From assembly GCA_028865235.1 (NCBI GenBank), contig CP114561.1, positions 1,880,001 through 1,944,000 of the forward strand: a DNA stretch of 64,000 nt. Direction: 5' to 3'. The notes under the pieces are model-generated. The model was not told the origin of the DNA and made no database searches. It saw only the letters and a program-made list of their open reading frames with translations. A program made the position numbers and the translations under genes. This document shows positions 1-6,558 of the stretch, one piece after another (the first letter of the stretch is position 1; every line of letters begins with the position of its first letter). The stretch comes from Candidatus Manganitrophus sp. GTDB lineage: Bacteria > Nitrospirota > Nitrospiria > SBBL01 > Manganitrophaceae.

Positions 1-207
1 GCAATTCGGGTCAAGGTCATCATATAGCACAATGCGGCGCACGACACGCTCGCCGCCATTGTCGGTGCCGAGCAGGAAGGCACCGCTCTCGCGAACCCCT
101 CCGCCGCGCTCCCGCAACTTACGCAAGAGTTCATCCCATAGCGGAAGATCAATTGTCAGCCTAGATCGCGGGGCACTCGATGTAGTCCCGTGATTGAAGA
201 ATCTCAT
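1..207 (-). CDS. JAB/JAMM-family metalloprotease, N-terminal part (cut by window edge)
   Basis: Only the first 69 codons are in the window. The ATG at 207-205 lies inside the last codons of the E2-like gene, a 47-bp overlap typical of translational coupling. Residues 39-47 read RESGAFLLG, which matches the start of JAB/JAMM domains where the Glu (here E40) is the catalytic base. The zinc-binding HxH...D half would lie beyond position 1. Members of this family beside prokaryotic Ubl and E2 genes act as isopeptidases or as processors of the ubiquitin-like precursor. The assignment rests on one motif plus strong context, so it is good but not certain. Confidence 0.72.
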   Translation of the reverse strand, partial: MRFFNHGTTSSAPRSRLTIDLPLWDELLRKLRERGGGVRESGAFLLGTDNGGERVVRRIVLYDDLDPNC

Positions 208-622
208 GAACGATCCCCAGATACTGAGTGATTCCTTTTGCCGGGTTCCAGATCATCGACGGATACTCGTTGCGCCAATTATCGTGGCCCTCGATCGCAG
301 TACGATCACATGGCAAGTACAGTGCGATGCCTGACTTCCAGTTCGGGTTGAATACTGCCGTGATCCGGGCGCCGCCCTTGGGCCATAGAGAGAAGTCGAG
401 CGGTGCCTTCTTTTCGGGACACCACAGTCGCGCCGTGGGTGGATTCTGCGGATAGCCCGAGCAATCGAAGCGGAGGACGAACTCACGGTTATCCCGTGCC
501 GTAATGCCGATCTGTACGCCCGGCCACTCCACCGCCAGAAGTCGCCAACGCTTCCCCGCTTCGCCAGCGAGAAAGCGCCCTGACTCCATATCTGCCCTCA
601 ACTCCCTCTCGTCGGGTGCCAT
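161..622 (-). CDS. E2-like ubiquitin-conjugating enzyme (prokaryotic E2 family)
   Basis: The predicted protein has 153 residues from the ATG at 622-620, which overlaps the stop codon of the Ubl gene (TGATG). A longer open frame starts at 685 (174 codons), but the coupled start is more natural. Numbering from the longer frame, YPQNPP (78-83) matches the E2 motif before the active-site strand, and LYLPCDR (122-128) places the likely catalytic Cys at C126. A downstream HDNW (134-137) and a C-terminal amphipathic helix (about 151-165) also fit the E2 fold. It would carry the Ubl as a thioester between an E1 and its target. No HPN tripeptide is visible, as is common in bacterial E2 families. Confidence 0.8.
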   Translation of the reverse strand: MAPDERELRADMESGRFLAGEAGKRWRLLAVEWPGVQIGITARDNREFVLRFDCSGYPQNPPTARLWCPEKKAPLDFSLWPKGGARITAVFNPNWKSGIALYLPCDRTAIEGHDNWRNEYPSMIWNPAKGITQYLGIVHEILQSRDYIECPAI

Positions 623-1119
623 CACGCGGCTCCCTGGATGCGCGGGTTCGGGACGAGGTCGAACGAGATGGCGCAGGTTGAGCATGCTGCGAGCGTACCG
701 ATATGCACGTCAACGTCCGGTTGTTCGTGGGTCCCGGCAATCTGCAGAATCAGTTCGGCTGCATCTTCCTTCGAAATTCCGAGCTCCTTTGCGGCCGACC
801 TCTTCACTGCTCCGATCGTCCTGCCGGGGCCGAAGACATGCTCCACAACCCGCCCGGAGTAAACCACCCTGACACTCACGCGCCGACAACGATGAACGTG
901 CAGACGCACGCCGTGCTTGCCGGCGACCGACTCGATCGTTACCTCGTCGATGAGTGGCTCGTCCTGGTCCTCCAGAAACACGGCAGCCTCGCCATTCACC
1001 TGTAGGCCATGGGAAGCGCAGGCGTGCCTCACGTCGAGGGCGGTGCTCTGCGGCTCGAGTTGTAACCGTACGACGTCTTTAATCCCCTCGCCTTGCAGAA
1101 AGACATTTATTTTAGACAT
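622..1119 (-). CDS. Tandem ubiquitin-like (beta-grasp) protein
   Basis: The 165-residue product looks like two successive beta-grasp domains, about residues 3-76 and 80-156, each opening with a strand-turn-strand (INVFLQGEG...VRLQL; VSVRVVYSGR...EHVF) followed by a helix. The tail ends PRIQGAA. A Gly (G163) two residues from the end would be exposed if the last two Ala were removed, which suits processing by the neighbouring JAB protease. A good ribosome site (AAGGAG, about 6 nt upstream) precedes the ATG. It is the presumed modifier of the locus. It resembles two-domain bacterial Ubls of the DUF2604/multiubiquitin type; the exact family cannot be fixed by eye. Confidence 0.78.
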   Translation of the reverse strand: MSKINVFLQGEGIKDVVRLQLEPQSTALDVRHACASHGLQVNGEAAVFLEDQDEPLIDEVTIESVAGKHGVRLHVHRCRRVSVRVVYSGRVVEHVFGPGRTIGAVKRSAAKELGISKEDAAELILQIAGTHEQPDVDVHIGTLAACSTCAISFDLVPNPRIQGAA

Positions 1120-1141
1120 TTTTTGATCTCCTTATGATTGG

Positions 1142-1159
1142 GGCGGCGAAAGCGCCGCC
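1142..1159 (-). promoter_or_regulatory. Short stem-loop between helicase and Ubl genes
   Basis: A perfect 7-bp GC-only stem (GGCGGCG / CGCCGCC) closes a 4-nt loop in the 96-bp gap between the helicase stop and the Ubl start. No T-run follows, so it is not a classical terminator. It could stabilise or partly end the helicase message so that the Ubl-E2-JAB genes are expressed at another level. Confidence 0.4.
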
Positions 1160-1215
1160 TTCATACATATAATCGCTTGGAGATCGAAAAACCGGTAACC
1201 GTCGGCGGTGTCGAC

Positions 1216-4200
1216 TTATGGGAGCTGTACAGGTCCTTCCGGGAGGGATGGGCAATAAAAGAAGTGCGGACAGCGTGGGCAGCTGAACGCATCCGGTTGT
1301 GGAGGGAACAGTCCGGAGTGGATGCTGGCAGACGCAGCTCCAGCCTTTTCCATTCGGTTCTTCATTTTTTTCACGCTCGGCGCGATGCGCGTTCGGGTGT
1401 TCCCAGTCAGATGTACCGCCTCGACCTCATACCGCCCCTCCCCATAACGTTCTGCGGCGGCGGTATGATAGAGGGTATAGATCCATTCGTCCTCCTCGTC
1501 CTTGGACAGCTTCCCCGTGCGGATTCGGCGCAGCAGCATCGTGCCATCGGAGCGCTTAGCCACCTGGTCCGGATTGACCTCGACCTTGCCGTGGAGCAGA
1601 TCTACAGAGAAAGCCTCCACCTTGTGGATGTCGAGTCCAGCACACGCCGCCTCGAAGTTCACAATCGTTTGCTCCGCGATCCGCCGGTAGTCCGCTTCAT
1701 ACGCGTGGTCAAGCGGGCCCCGATTTTCCCATGAAGCCTCAAGGCGCTGCAGCAGCCATTTCCTGTCTCGGGCCTTGTCATGCTCACTCGCAGCGTTGAT
1801 GGTTTCATATACACAATTGTGTGCCTTGACGAAAGCCGTCTCGCGCTGTCGACCTGCCAATCCCAGGAGGTATGTATAAAGAAACCGTCGCGGACAGCTA
1901 TCGAAGCGACTCAGCTCGTCCGCCTCGATTACGCCTGTACCTGCCGCTACAGGCACGACCCACCTCTTTGCCGCGTCAGCTGGCATGGGTGACAATTGAA
2001 TATTTCGAACGACAGTGAGCGAAGGGACTACCTTTCCGATGAAGTCCGATGGCTTCGCCCTGATTCCGTAGTGACGCAAATGCGTTCGCGCGCGAGACAT
2101 CGCGACGAAATAGAGGCACTCCTCCTCTGCGGCATGGATAGTCCTCTGGTATTCCATTCCGCTGGCAGATCCGGCTTCCTCCACCATGCCGTCTGGCGGT
2201 GGGCAACGCACGCCACGATATTGGAGGGGGATATAGCCACGGGTCATTCCCGGAATGTGTACCGCTTCGAATTCCAAACCCTTGCTGCCGTGGATCGTCA
2301 ACATTCTGAGCGCGTCAGCATTGCGTGCGGCGCTCGGAATCTGCCTCAGGTCCCGCTCGTCGCCGAGCACTACAAGATGGCGGATGCGTTCTAGCAGTCG
2401 GGGGATCGGTGGCCCTTTCCCATGCGCATGCGGCTCGCGGACGAAATTCAGGAATTGCCAGATCGCAACACACTTCATCTGATCCCGTACATCCCTGCTC
2501 TTCACAAGCGGTTTCAGGAAGGTCGCGCGCTCAAAGAGGTACTTGCAGAGTATCTCCCACGGCGAGGAGCTCGGGCTGAATCCTTCCAGGTCCTTAGCAA
2601 GAGCCGAGAATGCAGCCCGCGCCTCCGCAGAGAGCCCTTCGATCTTATCAGCCACCCTTAGCGCATCCAATGCGTGGGTAAGCGTTTTTCTGGAATGGGT
2701 CAGAAGCAGCGACACGTCTGGCAGCGGCGCTCGGTATGGCTCTAACGTTGCAAGACGCACAAGCGGGCCCCCGGCAGGGTCGGCCACTAAAGACAAGAGT
2801 GAAAGCAAGTTTCGGATCTCATCGCGCTCGAAGAGGCTTCCGAGGTGTAGCACAGGAATGCCGCGTGCTTCAAGCGCAGCAGCAAATTCGTTCAGGCGTG
2901 AATTCGAGCGAAAGAGCATCGCCTGTTTGCGCAGGGGTACTCCTTTCTTCCGCAATTCCTCAACGTTCGCCACGGCGGCCGCCATCTCCGACTCGTCATC
3001 GGCGACTTGCCATAGATCGGGCTGAATCCCTCCTTTTCCTCTGTGAGCCTTGAGCTTCAGCGGGAGCATTCCAGAGGAAGCAGTCATAGATTGGGAGAAG
3101 CCGCAATAAGCGTCGACGATCTCCTGCGTAGAACGATAGTTCGTGCCGAGGCTAAGCCGCCTTGAGCGGGGGAAGTCAGTATCGAACCTCGCCATGTTGG
3201 CCGAAGACGCGCCGCGGAAACGGTAGATTGATTGCCGCGCGTCGCCTACGACCCACAACCGCTCGCCGTCTCCGGCCAAAGCCTTCAGCAGTCTTGCACT
3301 GGCGCGATTCACGTCCTGGTATTCGTCAACAAGTACGTGCCGGTACTTCATCCGAAAGACATCACGGATGGACGCATCTTCCTCGAGGAGAAGAGTCGGC
3401 TTCATAATAAGATCGCCGAAGTCGAGCAGCTTGTGTTCCGCAAGTAACTTCTCGTAGCGCTCGTAGACCGCCGCAACCTCCAGCGCCTTTTCGGCCATCT
3501 CCCGAGACTCGTCGTCTCGCGCCGCATCAAGCATGCGCTGCCCGAGCCGCTTGTAATCGGCAGGCGACATCAGTTCGTCCTTCGCACGCGAGATGGCCGC
3601 AAGGATATCCTTAAGATTAATAAGGGGGTCCCAGAGGTTCTTGTAATGGTTCAGCGGCAGTAACGGAAGAACCTCTTCAAGGAGGGCGACCGCATCGCTC
3701 TTGTCGATCACGGACACATCCGGCGGGAAACCGAGCATCGGGTGGTCGAAGTACTTGCGAACAAACTCCAAGCCGAATGCATGGAACGTTCCGGTCCATA
3801 TGTTCGCCGCCGCTTCCGGCAAAACGGTGGCCACGCGTTCAGAAAGCTCCAGCGCCGCCTTGTTGGAGAACGTCAGCGCGACGATCGACCCTGGGTCAGC
3901 GTTCTGCTGAATGAGATGCACGATTCGAGCAACCAGGGTGCGCGTCTTACCTGTGCCAGGACCAGCTTCCAACAGCAGCGGGGCGCCCGAGAAAGTGGCT
4001 GCCTCCACTTGAAAGGAGTCGAGCGGTGGGTCTTCTTTCGCCTTTTCCGTTTCAGGCTCTGCATAGCCTGGGATAAACAGCGCATCAATAAGCTGTTGAC
4101 GTGCGACGGCGAGCGGAAGGCCAAAATCCTTCGCGATGGTGTCCGGTATTTTGGCGCTGTCGAGATAGAGGGCGCGGGCTTGCGGCTGCGGCAGTAGGAG

Positions 4201-4617
4201 TTCGCGCGCGAAGACATTCGCTTGCAGTTCGCGGCGCTCCCTCGGCCCGTAGCCTGCTACCCGGTCATTACCAACCGGCGAAGCTTCACTCGGAGCCGAG
4301 GCGTCCACGTCGTCGCGAGAGCAATTCGTAGCACTCTCCGCCATGTGGACATGGAAGTGCCCCAACTCGTGAGCAAGGAGAGCAGCTAGATCTTCATCCG
4401 GGAGATTATTCACATGATAGATTGCTCCATCGCCGCGCGCAAGTACTGCAAGCGCCCCGCCGAGGAGCGCATCGGATGGATCGAGCGTGCAAAGTTCGAG
4501 ATCCACCTTGTTAGCGAGCATTCTGACAAGGTCGATCGCCCTGGGCGTGGCCGAAAACTCCCTCATCTCCGCGTTCTTCTGTCGGGCGAGTTCTCTTATC
4601 TTGACGAACGCATCCAT
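1216..4617 (-). CDS. ImmA/IrrE metallopeptidase - UvrD helicase - RecB-like nuclease fusion
   Basis: The protein has 1133 residues. The N-terminal zinc peptidase domain shows HELGH at 83-87 and the ImmA/IrrE pattern RELQANVFARELLLP at 129-143. A superfamily 1 helicase follows, with Walker A GPGTGKT (219-225), DEYQD (431-435), GDARQSIYRFRGA (458-470), NYRST, TIHGSKGLEFE and a final EEECLYFVAMSRAR. The C-terminus looks like the Cys-rich RecB/Cas4 nuclease fold: one Cys in DSCPRRFLY, then C1113, C1116 and C1122, the usual four iron-sulfur ligands. Where the family has GRIDR...DyKTG, this protein reads HGKVEV...RIRTGK, so the nuclease metal site looks degraded. It starts 3 nt after the upstream gene. 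It may sense damage or foreign DNA and cleave the adjacent regulator. Confidence 0.93.
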   Translation of the reverse strand: MDAFVKIRELARQKNAEMREFSATPRAIDLVRMLANKVDLELCTLDPSDALLGGALAVLARGDGAIYHVNNLPDEDLAALLAHELGHFHVHMAESATNCSRDDVDASAPSEASPVGNDRVAGYGPRERRELQANVFARELLLPQPQARALYLDSAKIPDTIAKDFGLPLAVARQQLIDALFIPGYAEPETEKAKEDPPLDSFQVEAATFSGAPLLLEAGPGTGKTRTLVARIVHLIQQNADPGSIVALTFSNKAALELSERVATVLPEAAANIWTGTFHAFGLEFVRKYFDHPMLGFPPDVSVIDKSDAVALLEEVLPLLPLNHYKNLWDPLINLKDILAAISRAKDELMSPADYKRLGQRMLDAARDDESREMAEKALEVAAVYERYEKLLAEHKLLDFGDLIMKPTLLLEEDASIRDVFRMKYRHVLVDEYQDVNRASARLLKALAGDGERLWVVGDARQSIYRFRGASSANMARFDTDFPRSRRLSLGTNYRSTQEIVDAYCGFSQSMTASSGMLPLKLKAHRGKGGIQPDLWQVADDESEMAAAVANVEELRKKGVPLRKQAMLFRSNSRLNEFAAALEARGIPVLHLGSLFERDEIRNLLSLLSLVADPAGGPLVRLATLEPYRAPLPDVSLLLTHSRKTLTHALDALRVADKIEGLSAEARAAFSALAKDLEGFSPSSSPWEILCKYLFERATFLKPLVKSRDVRDQMKCVAIWQFLNFVREPHAHGKGPPIPRLLERIRHLVVLGDERDLRQIPSAARNADALRMLTIHGSKGLEFEAVHIPGMTRGYIPLQYRGVRCPPPDGMVEEAGSASGMEYQRTIHAAEEECLYFVAMSRARTHLRHYGIRAKPSDFIGKVVPSLTVVRNIQLSPMPADAAKRWVVPVAAGTGVIEADELSRFDSCPRRFLYTYLLGLAGRQRETAFVKAHNCVYETINAASEHDKARDRKWLLQRLEASWENRGPLDHAYEADYRRIAEQTIVNFEAACAGLDIHKVEAFSVDLLHGKVEVNPDQVAKRSDGTMLLRRIRTGKLSKDEEDEWIYTLYHTAAAERYGEGRYEVEAVHLTGNTRTRIAPSVKKMKNRMEKAGAASASIHSGLFPPQPDAFSCPRCPHFFYCPSLPEGPVQLP

Positions 4618-4620
4618 CGT

Positions 4621-5262
4621 TCAGCTCTTGAGCAGCGCCTGCTTCTGTCTGTCGTCGAGTGAAGAACCGCGCACCGCGTGCTCGAACGTTTCCTTCCTCG
4701 CTTCGACCGATGGCTTGCCCTCGGCTTTGAAGTCCGGCTGCGCGTGCAGCGCTGGGGGAAGCCGCAGGTAGACAACAAATTCGTCCACTGTGTACCCAAG
4801 TATTTCGGCGAATCGCTCCAGGAACCCACGCGGCGCAGTGTCGGGATCAATCAACCTGTTCTGGAACTTCGCCAGCAAGGGCGTGTCAATTCCGACTCTG
4901 TCCCTGATTTCGCGCTTGCGCGCGACGGGCAAGCCCTCGAAGGGGCTGCACTCCATGCCAGGCGGCTCGTGTGCCGACTTCAAGGATGCTGGTTTAACAG
5001 CCACACGGTCATAAAATCGGCTGATTGCTCGCGAAACCAGAGAACTCGAAGCTGGCTGCTCCACATCCTGTCCTGGAGTGGTCGCAGCAAGAGCGTCGTC
5101 GATCAACCATTGCACGGCATAATCAGTCAGTTCGCGTGCGTATTGGGGATACTTCCTGCAATACGTTTCGAGGACGGCAGGGTTCGGTGCGTTAGCCGCC
5201 TCAACGCAAAAGTCGAGTAGTATCGAGTCCAGGTTCTCTTGCTTCCTCTCGTTTGCCTTCAT
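4621..5262 (-). CDS. XRE-like regulator, candidate ImmA-type substrate
   Basis: The start is the ATG at 5262, preceded by GAGAGGGGAGA at proper spacing; an upstream in-frame start (5301) lacks this. The product is 213 residues. An N-terminal helical segment (LETYCRKYPQYARELTDY) resembles a short motif common before regulators and kinases in complex bacteria. Towards the C-terminus a stretch beginning RDRVGIDTPLLAKFQNRLID and ending ERFAEILG resembles an XRE helix-turn-helix. It overlaps the sigma gene by 62 bp and is followed at once by a gene with an ImmA domain. ImmA peptidases commonly cleave an XRE partner, so a repressor role is inferred. Family not firmly recognised. Confidence 0.6.
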   Translation of the reverse strand: MKANERKQENLDSILLDFCVEAANAPNPAVLETYCRKYPQYARELTDYAVQWLIDDALAATTPGQDVEQPASSSLVSRAISRFYDRVAVKPASLKSAHEPPGMECSPFEGLPVARKREIRDRVGIDTPLLAKFQNRLIDPDTAPRGFLERFAEILGYTVDEFVVYLRLPPALHAQPDFKAEGKPSVEARKETFEHAVRGSSLDDRQKQALLKS

Positions 5263-6049
5263 TTGTCTCCCCTCTCTGCTTGGCGAAAACCTTCTCAGCA
5301 CTGCGGAGCCAGTTTCGAATAGTCTTCTCGCTCTTGCCGAAGTGTTTCACCAGTGTGTATTCTTTGGGATCTTTCGACTCAATCGGCACGTCCCAGCCAT
5401 AATAGAGTAGAAAAGCTTTCAGGGAAGTCGGGGCAAGATTTGCCTCTCTGATCGCGGCAGCGATCCTGTCCCGGGCCTCGGTTAGGGCATAAGCGGCCTC
5501 AGGTGATTCGGAGCTAATCGGCTCCTTCTTAATCGGCATGATGTCCGCCTCGTCCTCCGCGAGGTCCGCCATTGCGTCTCCAACTTGTTCCGTACCCGCA
5601 TCCTTTCTCTCCTGTTTGCGGCAGGCATCGATCCTGTTGTGCCTTAGCCAGTCGTTGAAGTTGACCTCAGCATAGTCCGCCTTATCACTCGCATCGGTAA
5701 TCTCGTCGATCATCCGATCGATGACCTCGTGGCAGATCTCTTCGCACTGCAGCTCGTCGAAAACGCCGCTGATGTGGTGTTTCAGCGTGATCTCCGACCT
5801 GTTCACGAGGATTGAGATAAGCCCGTCGACACCGGGTTTCTGGAGATTGCCCTTGCGCGCTTCGCGCCGCAATAGGTAGACGAGAGCCTCGGAAGACACC
5901 GCAACCTCGTCTCGCTGCTCCGCTTCCCTTGCGCGCGCCAGTACGTCCTGTAGTTTGAGCTCCTCGAGCTGTTCTAACTCCTCTTCCACGTTCCGGCGCC
6001 GCTGATACAGCGATCCATCGGGGCGCTTCTTTCGAAGTGGTTGCACCAT
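5201..6049 (-). CDS. Sigma-70-family (ECF-like) factor
   Basis: The 282-residue product has a basic, coiled N-terminus (1-55). A region-2-like segment follows (about 60-155) with FNDWLRHNRIDACRKQER, the pattern ECF factors use for promoter melting. A region-4-like segment (about 195-260) ends in a helix-turn-helix, KHFGKSEKTIRNWLRSAEK. An acidic linker separates them. The ATG has GAGGT 8 nt upstream. It is first in the island operon and likely directs transcription of it. Similarity is by motif only; a phage-type or other HTH activator is the alternative. Confidence 0.65.
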   Translation of the reverse strand: MVQPLRKKRPDGSLYQRRRNVEEELEQLEELKLQDVLARAREAEQRDEVAVSSEALVYLLRREARKGNLQKPGVDGLISILVNRSEITLKHHISGVFDELQCEEICHEVIDRMIDEITDASDKADYAEVNFNDWLRHNRIDACRKQERKDAGTEQVGDAMADLAEDEADIMPIKKEPISSESPEAAYALTEARDRIAAAIREANLAPTSLKAFLLYYGWDVPIESKDPKEYTLVKHFGKSEKTIRNWLRSAEKVFAKQRGETNEGKREEAREPGLDTTRLLR

Positions 6050-6096
6050 GCGGTTTACCTCATATATTCGCTACGCTATCGTCTGTACATCACCTC

Positions 6097-6118
6097 CACT
6101 TAACATCCACTTAACATC
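6097..6118. repeat. Tandem 11-bp repeat upstream of the sigma gene
   Basis: The word CACTTAACATC occurs twice back to back and is followed by a partial third start (CAC). It lies about 48 bp upstream of the sigma-factor start codon and reads GATGTTAAGTG towards the gene. The spacing of one helical turn suits an operator or activator site for the island promoter. Confidence 0.45.
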
Positions 6119-6558
6119 CACGCTCCCATGAGCACCTCCGCTTATTTAATCGCGGTGACCTGATTTTTCCGGTAATTTCCAAAAAAACAATGCAAATTTA
6201 AACGCTTATAACCTCTATCTCGAACCTCCTTCTTGCGTTTCGCTGCTATGAGACTGGGAACAGCTAACTTCCACGATCGGATCAGCATCGGCAACGTAGC
6301 CGTAATCAAGACCACCGAATTAGGTCGATCGCGGCCTTCGGATAAGGGCAGTTATCTACTATCCGTTTCGGGTCATAAGCGGACACTGCTTACCGTTGCG
6401 ATTTGCGGGTCAGTATAGTCCGTCACTTACCACTTGAAATCTACAACGAAAAGGAAAGATTCAAATCACTCGACTTCAGGAAGAAAGAATTGACCTTACA
6501 ATAAGTGAAAAACAACGTTATGATCTCTACAGCTACGCCTTACCCCAAGGCGAAATAA
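6119..6558. other. Gene-free stretch between the island and priA
   Basis: I see no supported gene here. A 61-codon open frame on the plus strand (6233-6418) has no ribosome site or recognisable content. The part around 6360-6420 includes the word GGGTCATAAGCGGACA, which reminds me of dispersed intergenic repeats near mobile DNA in proteobacteria, but only one copy is in the window. The composition is more AT-rich than the flanks. It may mark the island edge. Confidence 0.4.

Noticed and set aside
1138..1734. 198-codon plus-strand open frame opposite the helicase fusion
   Set aside because: It lies wholly or largely opposite a clear gene, has no family features and no ribosome site. Other long opposite-strand frames (for example 7084-8013, 9469-10056, 23490-24614, 25421-26386, 41096-42004 and 48680-49672) are shadows of GC-rich codon use.
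6080..6100. Possible leader peptide (ATG-TAC-AGA-CGA-TAG after GGAGGTG, minus strand)
   Set aside because: The ribosome site is only one base from the ATG, too close to work, and the peptide would have four residues.
6233..6418. 61-codon open frame between the island and priA
   Set aside because: No ribosome site, no recognisable content, atypical composition.
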